Shown: positions 35,819 to 46,724, counted from the stretch's first letter. The stretch: DNA of 64,000 nt from Clostridium ihumii AP5 (GCF_000612845.1 NZ_CCAT010000070.1:30659-94658); one strand, 5' to 3'. The notes: generated by a model from the sequence alone, not told the origin. Numbers and translations: made by a program.

Positions 35819-38530
35819 GTGGTGTTTATCATAAATGACTATAAAAGACCTAATCCAGAATATCTTTTAACTCAAATTGAAAAAGAAGAGGAAGAGGCAT
35901 GTTCTACAAGAGGTAAACTAAAAATATTTTTTGGCTATGCAGCTGGTGTTGGTAAAACTTATGCAATGCTCATGGAAGCACATGATATGAAAGCACTAGG
36001 AAAAGATATTGTAATTGGATATATAGAGCCTCATGCAAGAAAAGAAACTATAGCATTAATAAATGGAATTGAAAATATAGGGCCCAAAATAATTGAGTAT
36101 AGAGGCATTGAAATAAAAGAGTTTGATTTAGATACTGCATTAAAAAGAAAACCGGATATAATTTTAGTTGATGAACTTGCGCACACAAATGCTCGAGGAA
36201 AAAGACATAGAAAAAGGTGGCAAGATATAGAGGAACTTTTAGATTCAGGAATAAACGTTTATACAACTTTAAATGTTCAGCATATTGAAAGTTTAAATGA
36301 TGCAGTAGAGAGCATTACAAATGTGTTTGTAAGAGAAACCGTTCCAGACAAAATCTTTGATGAAGCTGAAAAGGTTGAACTTATAGATATTGAACCAGAT
36401 GAACTTTTAAATAGATTTAGTGATGGAAAAATATATAGTAAAGAGCAAACTAAAAGGGCATTTAAAAATTTTTTTGTGAAAAGCAACTTATTTGCATTAA
36501 GAGAAATTGCACTTAGAAGAACAGCAGATAGAGTAAAATATGAAGTTGAAAATGTTAGATTAGCAAAAGGACAAATAACCGTTATGCCAACTTCAGACAA
36601 AATATTAGCCTGTATTAGTAAATCACCATCATCTGGAAGAATAATAAGAACAGCAGCAAGGATGTCAGAAGCACATCATTGTAAATGGATAGCTCTATAT
36701 GTAGAGGAAACTAATGCACAAAATTTAAGTGAAGAAGATAAAAAAGTTTTAAATGAAAATTTTAATTTAGCAGAGGAACTAGGTGGAGAAATTGTAACTT
36801 TATATAGTGACAATATAGTGGAACAAATAATAGACTATGCTAAATTTAGAAATATAACAAAAATAATAATTGGAAAAGATAGAAATAGGATAAAAAAAAT
36901 AAGTAGATTATATTCAAAAGATATAGCAGAAAAACTTATGGAACGTAGTGATTGTATAGATATATATGTTATACCAAATTTATTTTATACTAAAAAGGAA
37001 AATAAATTTAATATAAAACCACCAATAGAATATTATATAAGAATCAGAGAGTTGTTAAAGTCAGTTTTAATAATGGGTATAACAACTGCAATAACATTGT
37101 TGTTTTGGAAGTTAGGTGGGTCAGAAGCTAATATAATAATGTTTTTCATTTTAGGTGTAATAGTTACGTATATAGTTACAACAGGCCATGCAATTGGTAT
37201 AATATCATCAGTTATGGCAGTGTTCCTATTTAATTATTTTTTCACAGAACCAAGATATTCTTTTAAATTTTATGATAAAAATTATTTGTTTACATTTATA
37301 ATAATGTTAATAGTAGCATTCATTATAGGAATGCTTACCAATAAAATTCAAAAAGAAGCTAAAAATTCTGTAGCAAGAGAAAAAAGAACGCAGATACTTT
37401 ATAGAGTTAGTAAAAAACTATTAAGTGCAAAAGGTACCACAGATTTAGTGGCAATAGGGATAAAATATATATCAAGACTTACTAGTAGAACTGTAATTTG
37501 CTATCTAGCCAATGGAGAAGCACTAGCAGCACCATTTATTTATAATGATAATGAAAATGAAAAAAACAATGAACTATTAACTAGAAATGAAGAAGCAGTT
37601 GCATATTGGACTTTTTTAAATGGAAAAGAATCAGGCACAGGTACAAGTACTTTTTATGGTGCTAAGGGATATTACATGCCAATAAAAGGTAACAAGGAAA
37701 TTTTGGGGGTAATTGGTGTATCTTGTGAAGAAGGAATACTTGAACCAGAGCAAAAGTTTATCTTTGAAACAGTTACTAGTGAAATAGCAATTGCACTTGA
37801 AAGGGAAATATTCTTTAGAAAACAAGAAGAGTCTACTATAGAAATTGAAAGAGAAAGATTAAGGAGTAACTTATTACGATCAATATCTCATGATTTAAGA
37901 AGTCCTCTTGCAGGCATTAAAGGTTCTGTAAGTACAATACTTGAAAATGGAGACTTAATTACAGAGGAAATGAAGAAAAACTTACTTGAGAGTGTTTATG
38001 ACGATACAGAATGGCTTATAAGATTAGTTGAAAATCTTTTAAGTATGACTAAAGTAGATGAGGGTAAAATGCAAGTAAAAAAACAACCAGAAGTTGTCGA
38101 AGAAGTAGTATATGAAGCCGTTCAAAGAAGTGAAAAGTACTTTAATAAAAATAAAATAAGTGTAAATGTTCCAGAAGATATCTTAATAGCAAATATGGAT
38201 GGTAGTTTAATAGAACAAGTTCTTATAAATTTAATAGACAATGCTACAAAATTTTCACCAAAAGATGAAGAAATAAATATTAATATATATGATAAAGGGA
38301 AAAAAGTAGTTTTTGAAGTAGAAGACAATGGTATAGGAATAAAAGAAGAAATACGTCCTTATATATTTAATAGGTTTTTCACTGATGGTGGAAAAGTGTC
38401 TGACTCTAGGAGGGGTGTAGGGTTAGGTCTTGTAATATGTAAATCTATAATCGAAGCTCATGGCGGAGAAATAGAGGCTATAAACAAAAAACAAGGTGGG
38501 ACAATATTTAGGTTTAATATCCCTAAATAA
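35819..38530 (+). CDS. kdpD: KdpD sensor histidine kinase
   Basis: 903 residues, full length. N-terminal KdpD domain with Walker A FGYAAGVGKTYAML and Walker B IILVDELAHTNARG, a universal-stress-like domain (ITVMPTSDKILACISKSPSS), four membrane helices (about 410-510), a GAF-type region, HisKA with LRSISHDLRSPLAGIKG, and HATPase with DNATKFSP and GVGLGLVICKSI. It senses low potassium or turgor and acts on KdpE. The start is uncertain: GTG 35819 or 35822 overlap the TTAGGGTGG ribosome site. In some Firmicutes the N-terminal domain binds c-di-AMP. Confidence 0.96.
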   Translation: MVFIINDYKRPNPEYLLTQIEKEEEEACSTRGKLKIFFGYAAGVGKTYAMLMEAHDMKALGKDIVIGYIEPHARKETIALINGIENIGPKIIEYRGIEIKEFDLDTALKRKPDIILVDELAHTNARGKRHRKRWQDIEELLDSGINVYTTLNVQHIESLNDAVESITNVFVRETVPDKIFDEAEKVELIDIEPDELLNRFSDGKIYSKEQTKRAFKNFFVKSNLFALREIALRRTADRVKYEVENVRLAKGQITVMPTSDKILACISKSPSSGRIIRTAARMSEAHHCKWIALYVEETNAQNLSEEDKKVLNENFNLAEELGGEIVTLYSDNIVEQIIDYAKFRNITKIIIGKDRNRIKKISRLYSKDIAEKLMERSDCIDIYVIPNLFYTKKENKFNIKPPIEYYIRIRELLKSVLIMGITTAITLLFWKLGGSEANIIMFFILGVIVTYIVTTGHAIGIISSVMAVFLFNYFFTEPRYSFKFYDKNYLFTFIIMLIVAFIIGMLTNKIQKEAKNSVAREKRTQILYRVSKKLLSAKGTTDLVAIGIKYISRLTSRTVICYLANGEALAAPFIYNDNENEKNNELLTRNEEAVAYWTFLNGKESGTGTSTFYGAKGYYMPIKGNKEILGVIGVSCEEGILEPEQKFIFETVTSEIAIALEREIFFRKQEESTIEIERERLRSNLLRSISHDLRSPLAGIKGSVSTILENGDLITEEMKKNLLESVYDDTEWLIRLVENLLSMTKVDEGKMQVKKQPEVVEEVVYEAVQRSEKYFNKNKISVNVPEDILIANMDGSLIEQVLINLIDNATKFSPKDEEININIYDKGKKVVFEVEDNGIGIKEEIRPYIFNRFFTDGGKVSDSRRGVGLGLVICKSIIEAHGGEIEAINKKQGGTIFRFNIPK

Positions 38531-38559
38531 AATTAATATCTCTAAGTGGAGGTGTAAAA

Positions 38560-39258
38560 ATGACGAATGATGCATACATTCTAGTAATTGAAGATGATAA
38601 ACCAATAAGGAATTTTATAACCACGTCACTAGGTGTGCAGGGATATAAATATATTGAAACGGAAAAAGGCAGAGAAGGTATTTGTCTTGCAATGTCAAAT
38701 AGTCCAGATTTAATAATATTAGATTTAGGACTTCCAGACATTGATGGAATAGAGGTTTTAACGCATATAAGAGAATGGTCAAGTGTGCCAATAATAATAG
38801 TTTCAGCAAGAGATAATGAAAGGCAAAAAGTTGAAGCACTTGATAAAGGTGCAGATGATTATTTGACAAAGCCATTTGGCATTGGTGAATTATTAGCTAG
38901 AATTAGAGTATCACTTAGACACAAAGAAACTAAGAAAAATTTAAATGAAACTAATGGAACATTTAAAGTGAAAGATTTAATTATAGATTATGAAAAGAGA
39001 AAAGTTACTATAGAAAATAAAGAAATTCATTTAACACCTATAGAATATAAACTTTTAGTATTACTTTCAAAATATCCAGGAAAAGTTTTAACGCATAACT
39101 TTATAATAAAAGAAATTTGGGGTGCACCAGTAGGTAGTGAAACTCAGACACTTAGGGTATTTATGGCAAGTCTAAGAAGAAAAATAGAAAAACAAACGGT
39201 AAAACCAGAATATATATACACAGAAGTTGGTGTAGGATATAGATTTACAGAAGATTAA
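38560..39258 (+). CDS. kdpE: KdpE response regulator
   Basis: 232 residues, OmpR family. Receiver with acidic pair VIEDD, phospho-acceptor Asp55 (IILDLGLPD) and Lys in YLTKPFGIGE; winged helix LTPIEYKLLVLLSKYPGKVL ... GVGYRFTED. AGTGGAGGTG precedes the ATG, 29 bases after kdpD. It should activate the kdp promoter near 30.7 kb. Last gene of the locus. Confidence 0.96.
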   Translation: MTNDAYILVIEDDKPIRNFITTSLGVQGYKYIETEKGREGICLAMSNSPDLIILDLGLPDIDGIEVLTHIREWSSVPIIIVSARDNERQKVEALDKGADDYLTKPFGIGELLARIRVSLRHKETKKNLNETNGTFKVKDLIIDYEKRKVTIENKEIHLTPIEYKLLVLLSKYPGKVLTHNFIIKEIWGAPVGSETQTLRVFMASLRRKIEKQTVKPEYIYTEVGVGYRFTED

Positions 39259-39427
39259 TTTTAAATAAAACAATTTGTAATGAAGTGAATAATATTTTAA
39301 ATATGCGGATATAATACTAATACCCATCTTAATTACATTAAACAAAAGAAGAGGCATCTAAAGTAGAATATCAAAATTGTTTTGATGTCTAATTTGATGA
39401 TTTCCAATTTTCTCAAACTACCCTTAA

Positions 39428-39460
39428 AATGCTCATCCGAAAGGATGAGCATTTTTTATT
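39428..39460. terminator. Terminator after kdpE
   Basis: AAATGCTCATCC-GAAA-GGATGAGCATTT, then TTT. The A run on the other side allows use by the minus-strand thioredoxin gene too. The 170 bases between the kdpE stop and this hairpin show nothing else. Confidence 0.9.
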
Positions 39461-39505
39461 TTATAGAAAGTTAAATCTTAAAAATGATATAAAAACATAT
39501 AGTTT

Positions 39506-39994
39506 TTATATTATTATTTCAAGTAAATCTTTTTCGATTAAATTATTATATTTTCCTTGTCTATATTCTTCAATCAAGGATTTTTTATCTTCAGATGATA
39601 AAGAAATCATTTTTTCGGTAAGTTCCTTAGGTGTTTCAACATAAGCACCTTTTGGATTCATATCCTTATCAAAAGTTATTATTGTAGGAATAGAAACTCT
39701 ACCAACAGCCTCTTCAAGAAACTCCTCATAGCCTGTTCTTGGAAGATAGTGAACTTTTAAATTAGAATTTTCTTCACTAAGTTTTTGGATAAAAGGTATA
39801 GTAGCAATACAATCAGGACAAAAACCTTCTGTAAAAACAATTGCATTTACGGTGTCATTTAAGTTTTTAATTTCTGACTTAGAATTTTCTGATAAGGTAG
39901 TTGCTATATATTTTTTATCTTGAATATCACCATAACTTTCTTTAGATTTTGCTAAATATTGTTCAAAACTTAGAGCACTTGATAAGTCTATCAT
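39506..39994 (-). CDS. Thioredoxin-like protein with CPDC motif
   Basis: 162 residues from ATG 39994, with AAAAGG eleven bases upstream; a GTG at 40003 is too close to that site. VFTEGFCPDCIATIPFIQKL carries the redox C-P-D-C and VSIPTIITFDKD is the cis-Pro loop. No signal peptide, so it is cytoplasmic. It resembles the Trx family YbbN/YtpP-like proteins of Firmicutes. Substrate unknown; single gene. Confidence 0.85.
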   Translation of the reverse strand: MIDLSSALSFEQYLAKSKESYGDIQDKKYIATTLSENSKSEIKNLNDTVNAIVFTEGFCPDCIATIPFIQKLSEENSNLKVHYLPRTGYEEFLEEAVGRVSIPTIITFDKDMNPKGAYVETPKELTEKMISLSSEDKKSLIEEYRQGKYNNLIEKDLLEIII

Positions 39995-40340
39995 AAATAA
40001 CACATCCTTTTCTTATATTTTAATATAGAGAACAAAGTATTTATTCTCTATGGTCATATGAATTTCAAATTAAAAAATTGAATTTATTATAAAAATTATA
40101 AAACGAAAATAGTTAAAATGAAAGTATATTTAAAAAATTTTAATTAATTAATAATTTGAGTATATAAATATTTAATTATTCAAAAACTAAAAAAGCAATA
40201 AATTGTATATATTAATATATTATTTAAATTAATAAAATGTTAACAATAAAGCTTAGATAAATACTTATATTTTTTAATGATTTTATAAATTTATATAAAA
40301 ATTATGTAAAAATAAGAATATGTTAATAGAATATACATAC

Positions 40341-40369
40341 TTTTCATTATTATTCTAACATGTTATAAT
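40341..40369 (+). promoter_or_regulatory. Candidate pepT promoter
   Basis: TTTTCA (40341-40346), 17-base spacer, TATAAT (40364-40369), about 45 bases before the pepT ATG. The -10 is perfect, the -35 matches 4 of 6. The rest of the 420-base gap is plain AT-rich sequence. Confidence 0.55.
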
Positions 40370-40413
40370 GTTAATAAAATATTACGAATTCTGAAAAAAG
40401 GTAGGGATAAAAT

Positions 40414-41634
40414 ATGTCAAAAGTAGTTGAAAGATTATTAAAATATGTAAAATATGATACACAAAGTGATGAAACTTCATCAACAGTTCCAAGTACAAAC
40501 AGCCAATTAGAGTTTGGAAAAATTCTTATAGAAGAATTAAAAGCTATAGGAATGAGTGATGTAACAGTAGATGATAAAGGATTTGTTACTGCAACATTAC
40601 CTTCAAATATAGACAAAAAAGTCCCAACAATTGGATTCTTAGCTCATATGGATACAGCTCCAGATTATTCAGGAAAAAATGTAAATCCTAAAATAATAGA
40701 AAATTACGATGGTAACGATATACAATTAAATGAAAACACTGTACTTTCTGTAAAGGATTTCCCAGAAATCAAAAACTATGTTGGAAAAACAATAATAACA
40801 ACTGATGGAACAACATTATTAGGTGGAGATGATAAAGCTGGTATAGCTGAAATAATGACAGCTATGGAATACTTAATAAATAATCCAGAAGTAAAACATG
40901 GAGATATTAAAGTTGCATTTACTCCAGATGAAGAAATAGGAACAGGATGTAATAACTTTAATGTTGAAGCATTTGGTGCAGAATTTGCTTATACACTAGA
41001 TGGTGGTGAAGTAGGAGAAATATCTTACGAAACATTCAATGCTGCTGGAGCAGTTGTAACATTTAACGGAAGAAATGTTCACCCAGGTTCAGCTAAGGGA
41101 AAAATGATTCATTCTGGAATAATGGCTATGGAGTTCTTCAATGAATTACCACAAGACCAAAGACCAGAAAAAACACAAGATTATGAAGGATTCTTCATGT
41201 TAACAGATATGAACTCAACTGTAGAAAAAACAGTTCAAGAATTCATAATAAGAGATCACAACATGGACAAATTCAAAGCTAAAAAAGTTCTTTTAGAAGA
41301 ATTAGTTAATAAATATAACAAACAATATGGTGAAGGAACAGTTGTATTAGAAATGTCTGATACATACTACAACATGGCTGAAAAAGTTAAAGAACAATTC
41401 CATATAGTAGAAACAGCTATAAAAGCTATAGAAGCAGTAGATGTAAAACCATTAGTACTACCAATAAGAGGAGGTACAGATGGATCAAAACTTTCATTCA
41501 AAGGACTTCCAACACCAAACTTATTTACAGGTGGACACAACTTCCACGGTAAATTTGAGTATACTGTAGCAGAATCAATGGAAAAAGCTACAGAAGTAGT
41601 ATTAAAAATCGTAGAAATGTATGCTCAAAAATAA
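40414..41634 (+). CDS. pepT: Tripeptidase T (peptidase T)
   Basis: 406 residues, M20 family. LAHMDTAPDYSG (metal His and Asp), TTDGTTLLGGDDKAGIAEIM (bridging Asp), FTPDEEIGTG (catalytic Glu and metal Glu), FAYTLDGGEVGE, and FTGGHNFHGKFEY near the end (last metal His). It removes the N-terminal residue of tripeptides in the cytoplasm using two zinc ions. AAGGTAGGG precedes the ATG. Codon use is more C-ending than in the neighbours, as expected for a highly expressed gene. Confidence 0.97.
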   Translation: MSKVVERLLKYVKYDTQSDETSSTVPSTNSQLEFGKILIEELKAIGMSDVTVDDKGFVTATLPSNIDKKVPTIGFLAHMDTAPDYSGKNVNPKIIENYDGNDIQLNENTVLSVKDFPEIKNYVGKTIITTDGTTLLGGDDKAGIAEIMTAMEYLINNPEVKHGDIKVAFTPDEEIGTGCNNFNVEAFGAEFAYTLDGGEVGEISYETFNAAGAVVTFNGRNVHPGSAKGKMIHSGIMAMEFFNELPQDQRPEKTQDYEGFFMLTDMNSTVEKTVQEFIIRDHNMDKFKAKKVLLEELVNKYNKQYGEGTVVLEMSDTYYNMAEKVKEQFHIVETAIKAIEAVDVKPLVLPIRGGTDGSKLSFKGLPTPNLFTGGHNFHGKFEYTVAESMEKATEVVLKIVEMYAQK

Positions 41635-41689
41635 TAAATTAAAAGACATTGATACCTTAAAATTAAAACGCTAATATAAACTTTGCAAA

Positions 41690-41722
41690 GTAAGAGGGAA
41701 TTTTTATTCTCTCTTATTTTTT
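41690..41722 (+). terminator. Terminator of pepT
   Basis: TAAGAGGGAAT and ATTCTCTCTTA pair with one G-T, followed by TTTTTTT. Confidence 0.85.
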
Positions 41723-41749
41723 TCTATAACCACAATTATGTTTTTCGTA

Positions 41750-41870
41750 TCCCAAATTATGCTCTTAGATAGTCAAGATTGTGTTTTTATGTAGTGGGGA
41801 TTGTGTTTTATGTAGTCGGGATTGTGTATTTATGTAGCCGGGATTTCAATCCCGGTGCTCTTTGATATGG
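41750..41870 (+). repeat. GTAG hairpin preceded by degenerate half-sites
   Basis: A ladder of CGTATCCCAAATTATG, GTAGTGGGGATTGTG, GTAGTCGGGATTGTG leads to a complete GTAG-CCGGGATT-TCA-ATCCCGG hairpin (GTAG at 41834). The half-sites repeat the left arm only, about every 22-26 bases. Confidence 0.8.
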
Positions 41871-41911
41871 ATATAAACTTAAAATTGTAACTTAGGTTTT
41901 TAAGACGTAAC

Positions 41912-42102
41912 AAAAAGGACAGGCAATTCAATATTTTAGATATACATTAAGAGAAGTCTAAAACCTACTTATATATCCACTAATAAATAAAGTAGATGCA
42001 GTGACTGACTTTACTTGTTTAGATAATTATATTATTTAATAGGAAAAGCAAATTAAGAAAAGGTAATTAGCCGAAAAGATGTCTGTCCCTCTTGTTCATT
42101 GG
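41912..42102. repeat. Inverted plus forward GGGACTGAC arms forming a long palindrome
   Basis: Left arm starts AAAAAGGACAGGCAATTCAA and ends AATAAATAAAGTAGATGCAG; right arm starts GTGACTGACTTTACTTGTTT and ends TGTCTGTCCCTCTTGTTCAT. The ends and the centre pair with each other. It follows the GTAG hairpin by about 60 bases. The remaining 360 bases to htrA are AT-rich with no clear promoter. Confidence 0.8.
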
Positions 42103-42466
42103 TATATTTCAAGCTTAAAAAATAAAACTTAATAAGGATATGCAAAAAGTTATGCACAAATATTATTGTTATAAACAAAAATTCAGTAAATTATGTTAAT
42201 AACTATTGTGTATAAATAAAAAACTGTTGATAACTTCAAAATAAAAAATGAAACATAAATTAAAGTAGTATAATCATTAAACTAAAAATATGTTTTAAAA
42301 TAAATTTCAACTTTAATGAACGGATAAATTAACTTTCTAAGGCTAATAATATAACAATGGAATTATGTAATTTTACATGTCATAAAACTGTCAAATACAA
42401 GACACAATACTGTCATAAAAAAGTAATAAGATTTAAACATAAAGTAAATCAAGGAGTTGATCATAT

Positions 42467-43804
42467 ATGAATGAAAAAAATAACTTTAATGATAATATGA
42501 ATAATGATATAGATAAAAATATAAATAATGATAATTTAAACTCTAGTGAAAAATTAGAGCAAACATATATAAATAATGCATCTTATAAAATAGGTGATGA
42601 AGATACAAATAGCAACACTGGATATACAGAAACAATGAATTTTAACAATTATGAAGGAGCTAAGGAACCTAAAGTTAAAAAGGTTAAAAAAGCTAAAAAG
42701 CCAAGAGGAAATGTTGGAAGTTATGTAGCAATAGCACTTGTTTGTTCTATACTAGGTGGAGGAATAGGTGGAGTTACAACATACTCAATAATGAATTCAA
42801 ATAATAAAAGTGTAAAATCAGTAGCAGAAAAGAAAAATCAAGATAGTTCAAAAAAAGTAGATACAACTCAAATTAGTTCAGGAAATTATATGAACATACC
42901 TGATATTGCAGAAAAAGTTTCACCAGCAGTAGTTGGAGTAGCAACTAAATCAGTAGCAACAAACTTTATGGGTTGGCAAACAGGTAATATACAAGAAGGT
43001 ATAGGTTCAGGATTTATATTTAATGATGAAGGACAAATATTAACTAATTACCATGTTGTAAAAGGTGCAACAGAAGTAAGCGTTATATTTAGTACAGGTC
43101 AAGAAGTAGCTGCAAAAGTTGTGAATTATTCAGAAGAAGCAGATTTAGCAGTTGTTAAAATAACTGATCCAAAAGTAGAAGTTCCAGGAGTACTAAGCTT
43201 TGGGGACTCTGATAATTTAAAAGTTGGAGAACAAGTAATGGCAATAGGTAGTCCAATATCTAAAGATTTTTCTGGGTCTGTAACTACAGGTATAGTAAGT
43301 GCAGTAAATAGAGAAATAGAAGTGGAAGAAGGAAAAACATTAAAATTAATACAAACAGATACAGCAATAAATCCAGGTAATAGTGGAGGTCCACTTATAA
43401 ATTCTAATGGAGAAGTTATAGGAATAAATACAGTAAAAATAAATGCAGAAGGAGTTGAAGGTTTAGGATTTTCAATTCCAATAAATGAAGCAATAGCAAA
43501 ACTTGATGTACTAACAAAACCTATATTAAAACTTGGAATACAATGTAGGAATTTAGATGAAGAATTAGCATCAAGAAACAACTTACCAGTAGGAATATAT
43601 ATAGCACAAGTTGAAGATTTTAGTGTTGCACAAAAAGCAGGATTAAAACCAGGAGATGTAGTAGTAAAATTTGATGGTAAAAAAGTTACTACAGTAGCTG
43701 AATTAAACAAAATAAAAGAAACTCACAAAGAAAATGATGAAGTTAGTGTAGAATTTGTAAGAGACGGAAAGACAATGACAGCAACTATGAAATTAGAGGT
43801 ATAA
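42467..43804 (+). CDS. htrA: HtrA/DegP-type membrane serine protease
   Basis: 445 residues. An Asn/Asp-rich cytoplasmic head (1-80), one membrane helix (84-108), a trypsin-like domain with His196 (LTNYHVV), Asp226 (EADLAVVKI) and Ser306 (PGNSGGPL), and a C-terminal PDZ domain (about 345-440). It degrades or refolds misfolded proteins at the cell surface. AAGGAG precedes the ATG. In Bacillus such genes are under CssRS; no such regulator is nearby. Confidence 0.96.
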   Translation: MNEKNNFNDNMNNDIDKNINNDNLNSSEKLEQTYINNASYKIGDEDTNSNTGYTETMNFNNYEGAKEPKVKKVKKAKKPRGNVGSYVAIALVCSILGGGIGGVTTYSIMNSNNKSVKSVAEKKNQDSSKKVDTTQISSGNYMNIPDIAEKVSPAVVGVATKSVATNFMGWQTGNIQEGIGSGFIFNDEGQILTNYHVVKGATEVSVIFSTGQEVAAKVVNYSEEADLAVVKITDPKVEVPGVLSFGDSDNLKVGEQVMAIGSPISKDFSGSVTTGIVSAVNREIEVEEGKTLKLIQTDTAINPGNSGGPLINSNGEVIGINTVKINAEGVEGLGFSIPINEAIAKLDVLTKPILKLGIQCRNLDEELASRNNLPVGIYIAQVEDFSVAQKAGLKPGDVVVKFDGKKVTTVAELNKIKETHKENDEVSVEFVRDGKTMTATMKLEV

Positions 43805-43847
43805 TACTAAAAATTGAAATATAAGAAAGTCATCTCCCTTAAAAAAT

Positions 43848-43880
43848 AAAAGATAGCAATTAGCTATCTTTTATTTTTAC
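43848..43880. terminator. Bidirectional terminator between htrA and fbp
   Basis: AAAAGATAGC-AATTA-GCTATCTTTT, then ATTTTT on the + side. Confidence 0.88.
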
Positions 43881-43890
43881 TATATAAAAA

Positions 43891-45879
43891 CTATTTTTGT
43901 TCTTTTATAATACCTTTTCTATATGCCATAAGAAGTTTTTCTAAATCATATATTTGGTTTATTAAATCTTTTCCAATATCGGTGTCTTTTATACTTTTTC
44001 GAGTTTTAGTAGTTTCTAGTATTACTGCTGAAGAAAGTATATCTTGACATTCCTCAATGGCTTTTTGCGTTGACTCAAAAGGTTCGTGAGAAACTAATTG
44101 TAAGCCGTAAGAATTATAAATCAATGTATAACCTGCAAGACCAGTTTCTCTTTGATAAGCCTTAGAAAATCCACCATCAATAACTAAAAGTTTTCCATTA
44201 GCTTTAATAGGGCTTTCACCTTGAACTACTTTTACAGGAACATGACCATTTATTATGTGAGATTCATCTGGTTCAAGTCCAAATTCTCTAAGAATCATAT
44301 CACAAGTTTCTTCTTTATCTCTAAATTTAAAATAAGGATCTTTAGGTTCTTTGTGAAGTTCTTTATCATCTAAGAAATATCTTTCAAATGTAGCCATTTT
44401 AGATTTTCCAAATAGGGGAGAATCTTCACCACACCATAAATACCAAAGAAAATCTAATGAATATAAATCTTCCTCAGAGTCACCTTTATTAAAATAACCT
44501 TCTCTAGCAAGTCTGTCAGCAATATCTAAATAAGCTTTACCACAGCATTCTTTTCCAGCAATAGTAGTTTTTCTGAATGTACCATCACTATTAAGTGGAA
44601 TACAAGCATGATATAGTAAATTAGAATTACAAACTAAATATAAACTTCCTTTAGAATATAAATATCGTACATGTTTTTGAAGCTTTTCACTATTAATAAA
44701 AGAAGATTTTAATTTAGTAATTAAAGCTTGTTCTTCTTTGGTAAGCTTATATGGATCTTTTGGATCAACAGTTGGAAAATTAGTGTCATTAAGAGTATAG
44801 TCTTTTCCATTTATAGTTATAATACCTTTTTCTAAATCCATCTTATCTAAAAGAAGTCTATTTTCCATATTAAATGTTTTTCTTCTTTTTATAATTTGAC
44901 CTTCAAGCTTAAACTGAATAATAGAAATAGCTTTATGCATTTGAGCCATTAATTTTAAATCAGTTTCTTTATAATTACCAGCTGAAATTTTAGGCTTAAA
45001 TGATTTACAATGATCATTTTTATAACATTCCATAGCAAAAGTAGCTAATGGAAGAAGGTTAACCCCATATCCATCCTCTAAAGTTTCAAGATTTGCATAT
45101 CTAGTAGATATACGAATAACGTTAGATATACAAGCCTCATTACCAGCAGCTGCTCCCATCCAAAGAATATCATGGTTTCCCCATTGAATATCAATAGAAG
45201 AACGGCTAATTAAACTTTCCATAACTATGTGTGCACCAGGACCTCTATCGTAAATATCACCAATAATATGAAGTCTATCAACAGTTAAACGTTGAATAAC
45301 TGTACAAATAGCAATAATAAATTCCTTTGCACGTCTAATTCTAATAATAGTATCTATAATACCATTAAAATAATCTTGTTTATTTGGTCTATTTTCTTTT
45401 TCATTTAAAAGTTCATCTATAATATAAGAAAAATCAGGTGGTAAATTTTTTCTAACTTTAGATCTTGTATATTTAGATGAAACTATTTTACAAATTTCAA
45501 TAAGTCTATATAAAGTGATTCTATACCAATCATCCAGTTCTTTTTCCTCGTTTATAATAAGATCCAATTTTTGTTCAGGATAATATATTAATGTACATAA
45601 ATCTTTCTTTTCACTTTCTTTTAAACTATTTCCAAGTAAGTCATTCACTTTTCTTTTAATAACACCAGAAGCATTTCTTAAAACATGGTTAAAAGCTTCA
45701 TATTCTCCGTGTATATCTGTAAGAAAATGTTCAGTACCCTTAGGTAAATTTAAAATTGCTTGCAAATTAATAATTTCTGTACAAGCATCTGAAATTGTTG
45801 GAAATTTATTAGCTAAAAGAGTAAGATAACGTATATCTGCTTCAAGCATATCAACACTTATATCATCAATTGATAGCAT
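43891..45879 (-). CDS. fbp: Fructose-1,6-bisphosphatase, class III
   Basis: 662 residues, the length of Firmicutes class III FBPase (FBPase_2). Metallophosphatase motifs are [45 protein letters not shown] and [10 protein letters not shown] near the end. It dephosphorylates fructose-1,6-bisphosphate in gluconeogenesis and is unrelated to E. coli Fbp. The revised start context has AAAGGAG. Single gene. Confidence 0.97.
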   Translation of the reverse strand: MLSIDDISVDMLEADIRYLTLLANKFPTISDACTEIINLQAILNLPKGTEHFLTDIHGEYEAFNHVLRNASGVIKRKVNDLLGNSLKESEKKDLCTLIYYPEQKLDLIINEEKELDDWYRITLYRLIEICKIVSSKYTRSKVRKNLPPDFSYIIDELLNEKENRPNKQDYFNGIIDTIIRIRRAKEFIIAICTVIQRLTVDRLHIIGDIYDRGPGAHIVMESLISRSSIDIQWGNHDILWMGAAAGNEACISNVIRISTRYANLETLEDGYGVNLLPLATFAMECYKNDHCKSFKPKISAGNYKETDLKLMAQMHKAISIIQFKLEGQIIKRRKTFNMENRLLLDKMDLEKGIITINGKDYTLNDTNFPTVDPKDPYKLTKEEQALITKLKSSFINSEKLQKHVRYLYSKGSLYLVCNSNLLYHACIPLNSDGTFRKTTIAGKECCGKAYLDIADRLAREGYFNKGDSEEDLYSLDFLWYLWCGEDSPLFGKSKMATFERYFLDDKELHKEPKDPYFKFRDKEETCDMILREFGLEPDESHIINGHVPVKVVQGESPIKANGKLLVIDGGFSKAYQRETGLAGYTLIYNSYGLQLVSHEPFESTQKAIEECQDILSSAVILETTKTRKSIKDTDIGKDLINQIYDLEKLLMAYRKGIIKEQK

Positions 45880-46118
45880 AGCAAAACTCCTTTCGAATTT
45901 CTTAAGTAATTAAAGTGCAAAACATATAATATAGCACTAATATTAATAGTATATAATATATCGATAAATAATGTAACATAAAATAAAAAGAAAAAATGTA
46001 AAAAATTAAAAAATAAATCTCGTTGCAATGACTTTAATTATAAGGTTAAGTTCATTATAAAAAATCAAAATAAATTAGAAATGATATTTTTATAGTAACC
46101 ATAGTTATGATTTTTATC

Positions 46119-46310
46119 GTAGCTGGGATTTCAATCCCGGTGAACTTTTATGTGGATATAAATTTAAAATCAAAATATATCTAAATAAGCATATTAGGAA
46201 TTATTGTGTGTGTTAGAATAAATATGGTATTCAAAAGGAAAACTAAATTAAAATAAACTATTCAATAATAGGGTATGTTCATCTTATTCATTGATACATT
46301 TAAGTTAAAT
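46119..46310 (+). repeat. GTAG hairpin plus decayed GGGACTGAC-type arm
   Basis: GTAG-CTGGGATT-TCA-ATCCCGG at 46119-46140, TGTGGATATAAATTTAAAAT as in the other copies, and later TATGTTCATCTTATTCATTG resembling the CTGTCCCTCTTGTTCATTG end. The middle is diverged. It lies in the 470-base gap before the CoA-binding gene. Confidence 0.65.
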
Positions 46311-46352
46311 AGATAAAATTAAGTAACACTACAAATGAAAAGGAGTAAGAAT

Positions 46353-46724
46353 ATGCAAGAGATGATATCTTTAAAAAACTGGGTTGTAATAGGTGCAACA
46401 GATGACAAAAGTAAGTTTGGGTATAAAATATTAAAGAAATTGAAAGATAAAGGATATAGTGTTTGTGGGATAAATCCTAAATATAATGAAATTGAAGGGA
46501 TAAAAATATATAATAATATAAATGAAATAAAAGAAAATATCGATGTAGCTAATATAATAGTTAATCCTAATATAGCCATAACAATGTTAGAGGATATAAA
46601 AAATAAGGGAATAAAAAATGTATGGTTTCAACCAGGTTCATTTAATGATGAAGTTTTAGAAAAAGCTAAATCATTAGGACTAAATATAGAAGCTAGCCAT
46701 TGTGCATTTGTAGAACTTCAATAA
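46353..46724 (+). CDS. CoA-binding domain protein (CoA_binding_2)
   Basis: 123 residues from ATG 46353, with AAAAGGAG eight bases upstream; ATG 46335 lies before that site. NWVVIGATDDKSKFGYKILKKL is a Rossmann-like CoA/nucleotide loop, followed by GYSVCGINPKYNEIEG and KNVWFQPGSFNDEVLEKA. Single-domain members of this family are widespread; no reaction is known. Single gene. Confidence 0.88.
   Translation: MQEMISLKNWVVIGATDDKSKFGYKILKKLKDKGYSVCGINPKYNEIEGIKIYNNINEIKENIDVANIIVNPNIAITMLEDIKNKGIKNVWFQPGSFNDEVLEKAKSLGLNIEASHCAFVELQ

Noticed and set aside
39429..39644. 71-residue plus-strand frame after kdpE
   Set aside because: Begins in the terminator and overlaps the thioredoxin-like gene on the other strand; no ribosome site.
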